Assembly: GCF_001542815.1 (NCBI RefSeq)
Contig: NZ_CP006992.1
Coordinates: forward strand, 310,001-374,000
Direction of reading: 5' to 3'
Origin: Methylobacterium sp. AMS5
Lineage (GTDB): Bacteria > Pseudomonadota > Alphaproteobacteria > Rhizobiales > Beijerinckiaceae
Length of the DNA stretch: 64,000 nt
The notes below the pieces were generated by a model, which saw nothing but the letters and a program-made list of their open reading frames with translations, searched no databases and had not been told where the DNA came from. Both the position numbers and the translations under genes were made by a program. Shown piece by piece: positions 48,086 to 56,173 of the stretch (within the stretch, counting starts at the first letter, position 1; each line of letters begins with the position of its first letter).

Positions 48086-48298
48086 TCAGAAGTCGCTGGC
48101 GAGGCCCTTCACTTCCCAGTCCTCGTAGCGGACAGGCTCCAGGCCGCCGCGTCCCAGCGTTTCGGGCCGCTCGGCGATCTTGGCCGCGCGGGCGTCAATC
48201 GCCGCCCGCCGCTCAGCCGCTTCCGCCAGCGCGCGCTGTGCCGCCGGGGAAAGGGCGCGCGAGGCCGCGTCCTTCTCCTTGGCATTCGCCTGCGTCAT
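48086..48298 (-). CDS. DUF1674 protein (SDHAF4-like)
   Basis: A 70-aa protein whose C-terminus RGGLEPVRYEDWEVKGLASDF-type block (about 50-70) is the DUF1674 signature. The mitochondrial relative SDHAF4/Sdh8 helps assemble succinate dehydrogenase by protecting the flavinylated subunit, so a similar role is possible. The helical Ala/Glu-rich first half is variable in the family. ATG 48298 has AAGGAG about 7 nt upstream. It is divergent from rsmB. Confidence 0.88.
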   Translation of the reverse strand: MTQANAKEKDAASRALSPAAQRALAEAAERRAAIDARAAKIAERPETLGRGGLEPVRYEDWEVKGLASDF

Positions 48299-48402
48299 GC
48301 CGATCTCCTTCATTGCTTGCATCCCTCGCCGACAGATGTGACTGCGTCGGCTCCGGGGCGAGACCCCGCCGATCCCTTTTAGACCAGAACGGCCCTTTAC
48401 GC

Positions 48403-49767
48403 GTGGCACCGCCCCCCAACCGCCGCCCGCCGCCCCCCTTCGACCCGTCGGTTCCCGGCCTCGCGGCGCGCCACGCGGCGCGGGAAGCGGTGGCGACCCT
48501 GCTCGGGCCCGCCCGCGGCCTCGCGCTCGAGGACGCGCTCGCCCAGGCCGCCCGCGGGGCGGGGTTGGATGCCGGGGAAGCCGCGCTTGCTCGGGCAATC
48601 GCCACGGCGAGCTTCCGCCGCCTCGGCTTCATCCGGGCGGCGCTCGCCGCCCGCCTGCGGGACGGCTTGCCGGAAGACCGGCCCCACCTTCTCGCCTTGC
48701 TCGTAACGGGTGCGGCGCAGATCCTCGATCTGGCGGTGGCCGACCACGCCGCCGTCGATCTCTCGGTGCGCCTCGCGAAAGCCGATCCGCAACTCCAGCA
48801 CCTCGTGCCCCTCGTCAACGCCGTTCTGCGCCGGATCGCACGCGAGCGAGACGCGATCCGGGAGCAGGAGAGCGATCCGCTCGCCCACAACACCCCGGAC
48901 TGGCTCGCCCGGCGCTGGCGGGCCGCCTATGGCGAGGAGGCCGCGCGCCGGATCGCCGTCGCGCATCTCGAAGGCGCGGCCGTCGATCTCACGGTTCCGA
49001 ACGATCCCGAGACCTGGGCCGAACGGCTCGGGGGAATCCGGCTCGATCTCGGATCGGTACGGCTCGCCGAGGTGCGGCAGGCGGTGGCCGAGCTTCCCGG
49101 CTACGCGGAGGGCGCATGGTGGGTGCAGGATGCCGCCGCCGCGCTGCCGGTGCGGCTGCTGGCGCCTGTCTCGGGCGAGCGCGTCGTCGATCTCTGCGCG
49201 GCGCCCGGCGGCAAGACGGCCCAGATGGCTGCCGCAGGCGCGGTGGTCACGGCGGTGGACCGTTCGGCCGTGCGGCTCGAACGCCTCGGGCGGAACCTCG
49301 AACGCCTCGGTCTTTCCGCCGAGGTGGTCACCGCCGATGCCCTCGCCTTGCCGGAGGACGCGCCCTTCGACGCGGTGCTGCTCGATGCGCCCTGCTCGGC
49401 GACCGGCACCATCCGCCGCCATCCCGATGTCGTCTGGACGAAGAGCGAGGCGGACGTGATCCGCTTGGCCGGCCTGCAACGCCGCCTGCTCGACAAGGCC
49501 GCGCGGCTGACGCGCCCCGGCGGTCGCCTGGTCTACTGCACCTGCTCCCTTGAGCCCGAGGAAGGCAGCGCGCAGGTCACGGCGTTCCTGGCCCGCAATC
49601 CGGACTTCGAGCGGATCGCGATCACGCCCGACCGGTTGTCCGGCCATGCCGAGCTGATCGACGCATCGGGCGATCTGCGCACCTTACCGAGTCACGTCGT
49701 GGGCGGCACCGGGCGGGCGGGTGGCCTCGACGGGTTCTTCGCGAGCCTTCTGAGGCGGCGCGATTGA
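48403..49767 (+). CDS. rsmB: 16S rRNA cytosine-5 methyltransferase (RsmB/NOP2 family)
   Basis: A 454-aa S-adenosylmethionine-dependent enzyme. An N-terminal NusB-like domain (about 15-145) precedes the Rossmann methyltransferase (about 230-450). Motifs seen are VVDLCAAPGGKTAQM (cofactor), LLDAPCSATGTIRRHPDVVW (Pro-Cys) and LVYCTCSLEPEEG (catalytic Cys). NusB plus methyltransferase is the RsmB layout, which modifies C967 in E. coli. The start is taken as GTG 48403, where the family's N-terminus begins after a Pro-rich stretch; no ATG suits it. Assignment within the family is probable, not certain. Confidence 0.93.
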   Translation: MAPPPNRRPPPPFDPSVPGLAARHAAREAVATLLGPARGLALEDALAQAARGAGLDAGEAALARAIATASFRRLGFIRAALAARLRDGLPEDRPHLLALLVTGAAQILDLAVADHAAVDLSVRLAKADPQLQHLVPLVNAVLRRIARERDAIREQESDPLAHNTPDWLARRWRAAYGEEAARRIAVAHLEGAAVDLTVPNDPETWAERLGGIRLDLGSVRLAEVRQAVAELPGYAEGAWWVQDAAAALPVRLLAPVSGERVVDLCAAPGGKTAQMAAAGAVVTAVDRSAVRLERLGRNLERLGLSAEVVTADALALPEDAPFDAVLLDAPCSATGTIRRHPDVVWTKSEADVIRLAGLQRRLLDKAARLTRPGGRLVYCTCSLEPEEGSAQVTAFLARNPDFERIAITPDRLSGHAELIDASGDLRTLPSHVVGGTGRAGGLDGFFASLLRRRD

Positions 49768-49823
49768 ACCCGGACGTGTGATCCTGTGATCCGGTCCTCC
49801 CGTGGTCCGGGCTCAGGCGCGGC

Positions 49824-49988
49824 TCAGCCGCAATAGGCCCCTAGGCCGGCGCCGACCGTGGCGAGACCCGTCACGAGCGAGAGCCCGCCGGCCATCTCCA
49901 TCCGGGCCGTCCAGCCGGGAAAGCGCGGCGCCTGTCCGGCGAGAGCGAGGCCGCAGGTCAGGCTGACCAGGCTGAGCAGTGCAATCAT
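49824..49988 (-). CDS. Small hypothetical membrane protein
   Basis: A 54-aa protein with two hydrophobic helices (MIALLSLVSLTCGLALAG and AGGLSLVTGLATVGAGLGAY) joined by a polar turn containing RFPGWTARME. GGGACAAGGA sits immediately before the ATG. A longer in-frame reading upstream adds a Gly/Arg-rich stretch unlike a membrane protein. It converges with rsmB. No family is recognised. Confidence 0.5.
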   Translation of the reverse strand: MIALLSLVSLTCGLALAGQAPRFPGWTARMEMAGGLSLVTGLATVGAGLGAYCG

Positions 49989-50295
49989 TCCTTGTCCCGA
50001 TCGAGCGACCAGCGCGGCGCCGGTCCAGCCGTCCTCAACACGGCCTTCGATGGCGTTAACGCGCCTGCCGCGCTGCCGGGCATCCCCGCTACCCCCGTTC
50101 TCCACAGGTTAGCCGAACCCCCTGGGAAAACGACGCGCCGACAAGGCGGATTCGGCGCCCCGAGGTTGCATAACCTTTGTTACACAATCCCCGTTAACCA
50201 TTCGTTCAAGTGGGTAAACAAAGCCTTAGCGCGACCCATCGGATTGCGTTAAGTTTTTCCTGCACAACGAACTTCCCTCCCGTTTCGGCGGCTCC
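49989..50295. other. Intergenic region upstream of the membrane protein gene
   Basis: AT-richer between 50165 and 50265. It contains AGGTT-GCAT-AACCT at 50163-50176 and a near match to a CtrA site (TTAA-N7-TTCA, 50194-50208). Either could serve the gene at 50296. Nothing else was recognised. Confidence 0.4.
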
Positions 50296-51369
50296 ATGTC
50301 TCACGTGTCCAGCTTCTGGGTGCGCTCTCCTCTCATGCTTGCAGGCGCAGCAGGCTTCCTGATTTTCGGGACGGGGGCGGCCAGCGCCCACGTCAAATGG
50401 TTTTGTGCGTTCGATGTCGCCGGGCAGCCCCGGGGCCTCGAGCAGGTCCTCTGCACCGACTTCGAGCTTCTCACCGGATTGGCGCTCGTCTGCCTGATGG
50501 CCGGCTGTCTCATGGAGGGCACGCCGCTCGGCACCGCGCTCCTCAACGCGCTGGACCGCGTGACTGCCTTCGCTCGGGTCAACAGCGGCCTGATCGTGCG
50601 GGCGGTGGTCGGCTTCTTCCTCGTCTCGCTTTGGAACCTCGGCGGCATCATCCTGACGCCGGAGCTGAAGACCGATGTCGCCTGGATCCCGTGGCTCCAG
50701 CTCGCCATGGCCGCCGGGCTCCTCTGGAAGCGCACCCTCCCCTTCACCGCCGCCGGCATCGTGTTCCTCTTCGGCTTCGCCGTCTGGAACTACGGCGTCT
50801 TCCACCTTGCCGATTATCCGGTGTTCCTCGGCGTGGCCGCCTTCCTCGCCCTGACCGCCCTGGACCGCGACCTGTTCGGCCAGCGCCCGATCGACGTGGT
50901 ACGCATCGCCGCCGCGATCACCCTGATGTGGGCCTCGGTCGAGAAGTGGGCCTACCCGCACTGGACCGACCCGCTCATTGCCGCCAAGCCGGCCATGACG
51001 ATGGGCGCCTCGCCGGAACTCTTCATGCAGGCCGCCGGCATCATCGAGTTCACGCTGGCCTTCGCCCTGATCTGGACGCCCCTGGTGCGCCGCGCCTCGG
51101 CGATCATCCTGACGGCGGTCTTCATCTCGGCCATCTTCGAATTCGGCAAGATCGACGCCATCGGGCACTCGGGCATCATCGCGGTCCTGATCGCCATCGC
51201 CGCCGACGACGCCCGGGTCCCCGCCACCCGCCGGGACGTCATTCTGACGCCGGTCTATTATGCCAGTGCGCTGATGCTGTTCCTCGGCGTCTACTACTTC
51301 GCGCACGAAGCCCTCTTCGGCGACGGCTACAGGATCGGCGCGAGCATGACGGGGCTTCCGGTGATCTGA
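50296..51369 (+). CDS. Polytopic membrane protein of unknown function
   Basis: A 357-aa protein with a signal-like first helix (MLAGAAGFLIFGTGAASA) and eight or nine further hydrophobic segments. Notable short motifs are SAHVKWFCAFD after the first helix and WASVEKWAYPHWTDPL near 215; the latter resembles the periplasmic turn of DoxX/DoxD-type proteins. Several His and Trp residues near membrane faces could bind a quinone or metal. No transporter motif was seen. It is followed by a strong hairpin at 51398-51428, consistent with a single-gene transcript. Confidence 0.75.
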   Translation: MSHVSSFWVRSPLMLAGAAGFLIFGTGAASAHVKWFCAFDVAGQPRGLEQVLCTDFELLTGLALVCLMAGCLMEGTPLGTALLNALDRVTAFARVNSGLIVRAVVGFFLVSLWNLGGIILTPELKTDVAWIPWLQLAMAAGLLWKRTLPFTAAGIVFLFGFAVWNYGVFHLADYPVFLGVAAFLALTALDRDLFGQRPIDVVRIAAAITLMWASVEKWAYPHWTDPLIAAKPAMTMGASPELFMQAAGIIEFTLAFALIWTPLVRRASAIILTAVFISAIFEFGKIDAIGHSGIIAVLIAIAADDARVPATRRDVILTPVYYASALMLFLGVYYFAHEALFGDGYRIGASMTGLPVI

Positions 51370-51733
51370 TCCGACGCGGAACCCGATTACGACGCTCGGG
51401 GGCGCCCCTTGAACAAGGGGGTGCCCCCCAACCGTTCGAGAGCGGCGGCATTCACCATCGACGAGGGGAGCAGCCCGTCCCAGTCGCGCCAAAATGGTTT
51501 GCGAAAGATTTCCGGCAGGCTGGATTCACGTTTCGATAAGTTTAGCCGGGCCGTCGCCCCCTTCATCTAGACACTGAAGCGGGAAATCGGCGATCAGTTC
51601 GAAATGGCGAAAGAAGCATTTCGTTAAATACGCGCCGATGCATTTCCTCTGGACCGTTGCCGTTTAACCCGATGGCAAGCCGCCACCGCCGAAAGTCGGA
51701 TCTCGAGATCGACGCGGCATCGGACGGGATGGC
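51370..51733. other. Intergenic region with terminator-like hairpin
   Basis: Holds the hairpin at 51398-51428. The remainder is the promoter side of the alpha-oxoamine synthase gene, with an AT-richer stretch 51595-51670. No other feature was recognised. Confidence 0.5.
51398..51428 (+). terminator. Long GC hairpin after the membrane protein gene
   Basis: A GGGGGCGCCCCTT arm (51398-51410) pairs with the arm at 51415-51428, with one G-T pair and a one-base bulge; loop GAAC. It starts 28 nt after the stop. There is no T tract. Confidence 0.6.
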
Positions 51734-52918
51734 ATGAGACATCGTGAACAGACCGACGCGACGGAGCGGGATCGCACGGACGGCACCCACCTTCTCCCGA
51801 AGGCCGCCTCGTTCGGCGACCGTCCCCTCCGTGGGCTCGACTTCGCCTCGCAGGATTGCCTCGGCCTCTCGACCCACCCGGACATCGTGGCCACCGCCGC
51901 CGACACCCTGCGCCGCTTCGGCGTGCGCAGCGTCTGCGCCGCGGCCGAGGCCGGTGATTCGGTGGCGTTGGAGCGCCGGATCGCCGACTTCCTTCAGATG
52001 GAGGAGGCTCTGCTCTGCGCGACCGGCCGTGCCGCGGCCCGCACCGTCATCCGCGGCCTCGTGCGCTCGACGGACCACGTGGTGATCGATGCCGCCATCC
52101 GGAGCGGCCTCCGGGAGAGTGCCGAGGCCGCCACCGCAAACCTCCACCCGTTCCGCCATCTCGATGCCGGGCATTGCCGCGCCCGGCTCCGGGCCATCCG
52201 GGCGCGCGACGCCGAGAACGGTATCCTCGTCGTGACCGAGAGCCTGTCGCCGCTCGATTCCGGCACGCCGGACCTCGCCGCCCTGCGCACGCTCTGTGAC
52301 GAGTACGGCGCAACTCTCCTCGTCGACGTCACCCAAGATCTGGGCTGTCTCGGCGAGGACGGGCGCGGCCATCTCGGCCTTCAGGACATGTTGGGCAAGG
52401 CCGATCTGGTGACCGGCAGCTTCTCGAAGAGCTTCGCCTCGAACGGCGGCTTCGTCGCCGCCCGCACCCGCGCGGTCACGGCCTGTCTGCGGGCCGCCGA
52501 GGCCGAAGCGCAGGCCCTCTCGCCGATTCAGATCGCGGTGATCCTCAAGGCGTTCGCCATCCTCGACGAGGCCGACGGGTGTGAACGCCGCGCCCGGCTG
52601 ATGCGCAACGTGCTGAACCTGCGTACGGCCCTGCGGGAGCGGGCGCTGACCGTCTGCGGCGAGCCCTGCACCAGCGTCTCCGTCGCGATCGGCTCCGGCG
52701 AACTCGCCCGCCTTGCCGCACCGCGCCTGATCGAACTCGGCCTGCTGGTCGATCTCACCGCGTCAGCCGAGGCCAGCCGCCTGCGGATGCACGTCACCGC
52801 CGAGCATTCCGATGCGGAGATCGCACGAGCCGCCCTCGGCGTCGCCGAGGCGCTGGACCGGGCGCGCGCCGACCTCGCCGAGCGCTCGCGCCGGCCGAGC
52901 CTGCGCGTCGCCGCTTAG
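51734..52918 (+). CDS. Divergent PLP-dependent alpha-oxoamine synthase-like enzyme
   Basis: A 394-aa fold-type I PLP enzyme related to 5-aminolevulinate, 8-amino-7-oxononanoate and serine palmitoyl synthases. The Schiff-base Lys232 is in GSFSKSFASNGGF, and CLGLSTHP and GEDGRGHLG match conserved turns. Two expected features differ: DEAH reads DVTQ (Asp kept, His lost), and the NHAS block that stacks on PLP reads AAIRSG. The enzyme may therefore use unusual substrates or be impaired. It lies upstream of the fabD-fabG-acpP-fabF cluster, so an acyl-ACP substrate is an attractive but unproved idea. Confidence 0.8.
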   Translation: MRHREQTDATERDRTDGTHLLPKAASFGDRPLRGLDFASQDCLGLSTHPDIVATAADTLRRFGVRSVCAAAEAGDSVALERRIADFLQMEEALLCATGRAAARTVIRGLVRSTDHVVIDAAIRSGLRESAEAATANLHPFRHLDAGHCRARLRAIRARDAENGILVVTESLSPLDSGTPDLAALRTLCDEYGATLLVDVTQDLGCLGEDGRGHLGLQDMLGKADLVTGSFSKSFASNGGFVAARTRAVTACLRAAEAEAQALSPIQIAVILKAFAILDEADGCERRARLMRNVLNLRTALRERALTVCGEPCTSVSVAIGSGELARLAAPRLIELGLLVDLTASAEASRLRMHVTAEHSDAEIARAALGVAEALDRARADLAERSRRPSLRVAA

Positions 52919-53074
52919 TGTCTCTCAAAAAATTCCCGCTGCGCCGTCATCGCCAGAGAAAGAACGGCCAGAGATCGGAAGTCTTGTGAGGTACGCTACG
53001 CCCCGGCCCCGGTCGAACGGCGCCGGGAACGCCGTCCCCCGAAACCGGCCACCAAGGCTTCGGGACGGTAATCA

Positions 53075-53404
53075 TCAGAGAATCATCCCACGGGCGTCGG
53101 CTTCGCTCTCGACGGCATCGAGCAGCGCACGGGACGCGATCAGGCGGCGATCGATCATCGGGTCGGTGAGCCGGTCGATCCAGAGCGGCCACGTCGCACG
53201 CGCCGCCGAGGTGCGATCTTCAAGATCGCTGCGGACGGCCCGCAGATAGGGCGCCGCGCCGGGACCGAGTCTGTCCAGGGTGACGCACAGGTCGCGGCGG
53301 AACTCGTGCGAGATTCGGGCGAGCCCGGCATGGGCGGTCTCGTAGGCACCGATCAGGGCATGGGCGTGCCCGACCGCCTCCTGGGGATACATCGTGCGGA
53401 ACAT
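53075..53404 (-). CDS. Hypothetical protein
   Basis: A 109-aa, mainly helical, Arg/Ala/Asp-rich protein (MFRTMYPQEA start; helices around HAHALIGAYETAHAGL and SHEFRRDLCVTLDRLG). There is no signal peptide or membrane span. A four-helix fold is plausible, but no family is recognised. ATG 53404 is chosen because the frame further upstream begins at a TTG without support. It is divergent from fabD and shares a 345-nt promoter region with it. Confidence 0.6.
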   Translation of the reverse strand: MFRTMYPQEAVGHAHALIGAYETAHAGLARISHEFRRDLCVTLDRLGPGAAPYLRAVRSDLEDRTSAARATWPLWIDRLTDPMIDRRLIASRALLDAVESEADARGMIL

Positions 53405-53749
53405 GGGGTGTGTCTCGCAGGGCCCGTCCAAGCGAGGGCCTTTGGATCAATGCGCGGAAATGAACCCGGTTCTGGTCGCGACATCGATAATGTTCGAGGG
53501 CGCAGGCCAAGCTCGACCGTGATCGGGCACGTGATTCCGTGGTCGAGCTTGGCTTTTCCGCCGATCTGATCTTGTGCAGCGCATTGTTGACACTCGCCGC
53601 ACGTGATGCGACTGCGCCGCACCTTAAACGGCGCTCCCGACGATCCGGGTACTGCCAGTCCCTCTCGTGACTGCGACGGTACCGCGTGACATCGGACGGG
53701 ACACCGATCCGCCGGTGCATCCGTTCCGGCGCCACGGCGACGGGACGAC
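53405..53749. other. Divergent region upstream of fabD
   Basis: Contains the long inverted repeat at 53506-53557. A T4 follows that stem on the plus strand. No EcfG-type promoter or coding frame was convincing. Confidence 0.5.
53506..53557. ncRNA. Candidate structured RNA or terminator (13-bp stem, 22-nt loop)
   Basis: GCCAAGCTCGACC (53506-53518) pairs perfectly with GGTCGAGCTTGGC (53541-53553), then TTTT. The stem is far longer than the others in the window and lies in a divergent promoter region with no gene ending toward it on the plus strand. That suggests the 3' end of an unannotated small RNA. Confidence 0.35.
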
Positions 53750-54682
53750 ATGACGCGAGCGTTCATTTTTCCGGGTCAGGGCAGCCAAGCCGTCGGCATG
53801 GGCAAGGCGCTGAGCGAAGCGTTTCCGGCCGCCCGGCAGGTGTTCGAGGAGGTCGATGCGGCGCTCGGCCAGAACCTCTCGCGCCTGATGTTCGAGGGTC
53901 CGTCCGACGAGCTGACGCTGACGGCCAACGCTCAGCCGGCGCTGATGGCAGCGAGCCTCGCTGTGCTGCGCACGCTCGAGGCCGAGCGCGGCCTGGATCT
54001 CACGCGCGATGCCGCCTTCGTCGCCGGCCATTCCCTCGGTGAATATTCAGCGCTTGCCGCCGCCGGCACCTTCTCGATCTCCGATACCGCCCGCCTGCTG
54101 CGGATTCGCGGCGAGGCGATGCAGCGGGCTGTCGCGCCGGGCATCGGCGCCATGGCCGCGCTGATCGGGCCCGACCTCGCCACCGCCCGCGACATCGCCG
54201 GCGAGGCGGCGCAGGGTCTGGTCTGCGATGTCGCCAACGACAACGGTGGGGGGCAGGTCGTGCTCTCCGGCCACCGGGAGGCGGTGGAACGGGCGATGGC
54301 GCTGGCGCAGAGCCGCGGCGTGCGCCGCGCGGTGCTCCTCAACGTCTCCGCCCCGTTCCACTGCGCGCTGATGGCGCCCGCCGCCGAAGCGATGCGCCGG
54401 GCGCTGGCCGAGGTGCCGATGCACGCCCCCGCCGTGCCGGTCTATGCCAACGTCACCGCCGGCCCGCTCACCGAGCCGGACGCGATCCGCAATGCGCTGA
54501 TTACCCAGGTCACCGGCACCGTGCGCTGGAGCGAGAGCGTCGCCGCCATGGCCGAGGCGGGCGTCGATCGCTTCTTCGAACTCGGCGCCGGCAAGGTGCT
54601 GACCGGCCTCGTCAAGCGGATTGCACCGAACGCGACCGCGAGCGCGGTCGGCACCCCCGACGACGTCGCCGCCTACGCCTGA
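53750..54682 (+). CDS. fabD: Malonyl-CoA:ACP transacylase
   Basis: A 310-aa enzyme loading malonyl units onto ACP. The nucleophile is Ser in FVAGHSLGEYSALAA (about residues 88-102). FPGQGSQAVGMGKAL opens the protein. Arg and His needed for malonate are in the RIRGEAMQ and NVSAPFHCALM segments. Length is normal. It begins the fabD-fabG-acpP-fabF-mltG array, with 112 nt to fabG. Confidence 0.97.
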   Translation: MTRAFIFPGQGSQAVGMGKALSEAFPAARQVFEEVDAALGQNLSRLMFEGPSDELTLTANAQPALMAASLAVLRTLEAERGLDLTRDAAFVAGHSLGEYSALAAAGTFSISDTARLLRIRGEAMQRAVAPGIGAMAALIGPDLATARDIAGEAAQGLVCDVANDNGGGQVVLSGHREAVERAMALAQSRGVRRAVLLNVSAPFHCALMAPAAEAMRRALAEVPMHAPAVPVYANVTAGPLTEPDAIRNALITQVTGTVRWSESVAAMAEAGVDRFFELGAGKVLTGLVKRIAPNATASAVGTPDDVAAYA

Positions 54683-54794
54683 GCGTCTCTCACGAAACGC
54701 CCGATGCGCCGTCGGACCCGGAGGGGCGGCGATCAACGATCGGGCGCTTTACGAGGCACTCCGAATTTCCACGACGACCAGAAGAGCCGACATC

Positions 54795-55535
54795 ATGTTC
54801 GACCTCACCGGCCGCAAGGCCCTCGTCACCGGCGCGACCGGCGGACTCGGCGGTGCGATCGCCCGGGCGCTGCACGCGCAGGGCGCCCACGTCGCGCTGT
54901 CCGGCACCCGCCGCGCGGTGCTCGACGAGCTGGCGGCGGAACTCGGCGGCGAGCGCGTCGCGGTGGTCGAGGCCAACCTTGCCGACAAGGAGGCGGTGGA
55001 GGCGCTGCTTCCGGCTGCCGAATCAGCGCTCGGCGGCCTCGACATCCTGATCAACAACGCCGGCATCACCCGCGACAACCTCTTCATGCGGATGAAAGAC
55101 GAGGAATGGGAGGCGGTGCTCAACGTCAACCTGACCGCCGCCTTCCGGCTCTCGCGGGCCGCGCTCAGAGGGATGATGAAGCGCCGCTACGGCCGTATCA
55201 TCGGCATCGGCTCGGTCGTCGGCGCGACCGGCAATCCGGGCCAGGGCAACTACGCGGCGGCCAAGGCCGGGCTGGTGGGCATGACCAAGGCCCTGGCAGC
55301 CGAGGTCGCGACGCGCGGGATCACGGTGAACTGCATCGCGCCCGGCTTCATCAGCTCCGCGATGACCGACGCGCTCAACGAGAAGCAGCGTGAGACGATT
55401 CTCACCCGCGTACCCGCCGGCCGACTCGGCACGGGCGCCGAAATCGGTGCCGCCGCAGTCTATCTCGCCTCGGAAGAAGCGGGTTACGTGACGGGCCAAA
55501 CGCTGCACGTCAATGGCGGCATGGCGATGTACTGA
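54795..55535 (+). CDS. fabG: 3-oxoacyl-ACP reductase FabG
   Basis: A 246-aa NADPH-dependent short-chain dehydrogenase that reduces 3-oxoacyl-ACP. The cofactor motif GATGGLGGAIAR is near residues 12-23, with NNAG near 87-90. The catalytic Ser is in GIGSVVGATGN, and Tyr/Lys are in GNYAAAKAGLVG (Y-x3-K). The C-terminal GQTLHVNGGMAMY is typical of true FabG. It lies between fabD and acpP. Confidence 0.97.
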   Translation: MFDLTGRKALVTGATGGLGGAIARALHAQGAHVALSGTRRAVLDELAAELGGERVAVVEANLADKEAVEALLPAAESALGGLDILINNAGITRDNLFMRMKDEEWEAVLNVNLTAAFRLSRAALRGMMKRRYGRIIGIGSVVGATGNPGQGNYAAAKAGLVGMTKALAAEVATRGITVNCIAPGFISSAMTDALNEKQRETILTRVPAGRLGTGAEIGAAAVYLASEEAGYVTGQTLHVNGGMAMY

Positions 55536-55798
55536 GAATGTCCACAAAGAGGTGTTCCAACCGGAAAACCACGGCGATGAACGCTTTCTGAACCGCCACT
55601 CGCCAGAGCTGAAACCCTGTGTTAACACCCGGCTCAGCCGTGCAGGGGAGTTGACGGTTCAGCGGGTTGCGGCTTTTTCCAAACCACGCGCGATCGAACA
55701 CCGGCCGTCCAGAACAAGCCCCGAAGTGGGTGAGGCGGCCACGGCGCTTTCGTTAGAAGCACACACCATCACGATCGAGAAGACGAGGACCAACAACG

Positions 55799-56035
55799 AT
55801 GAGCGATATCGCCGAGCGCGTGAAGAAGATCGTCGTCGAGCACCTGGGCGTCGAGCCTGAGAAGGTCACCGAGGCCTCCAACTTCATCGACGATCTCGGC
55901 GCCGACAGCCTCGACACCGTCGAGCTGGTGATGGCGTTCGAGGAGGAGTTCAACGTCGAGATTCCGGACGACGCGGCCGAGACCATTCAAACGGTCGGTG
56001 ACGCGATCAAGTTCCTGGAGAAGAACTCCGCCTGA
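55799..56035 (+). CDS. acpP: Acyl carrier protein
   Basis: A 78-aa acidic carrier. The phosphopantetheine site is Ser37 in [20 protein letters not shown]. The following acidic helix II binds FabD, FabF and other partners. It is a highly expressed gene with its own 263-nt upstream region, which probably contains a separate promoter. A weak GC hairpin (about 56054-56074) lies after the stop. Confidence 0.98.
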   Translation: MSDIAERVKKIVVEHLGVEPEKVTEASNFIDDLGADSLDTVELVMAFEEEFNVEIPDDAAETIQTVGDAIKFLEKNSA

Positions 56036-56173
56036 GGCGGTGGGCTCGTGCGGGCGGGGTCGATGAGGCCCCGCGCGCCGTCACGTTTTGAACCAAGCGC
56101 CCTGCGGGACGGAACGGTCCTTCAGGGCAAAAGCGTCCTTTAGGGACTCAAGCGGATCGGTTGGGATCGGGCA

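Noticed and set aside
50194..50208. CtrA-binding site before the membrane protein gene
   Set aside because: TTAA-N7-TTCA is one mismatch away, but at this length such matches are expected by chance; not called as a feature.
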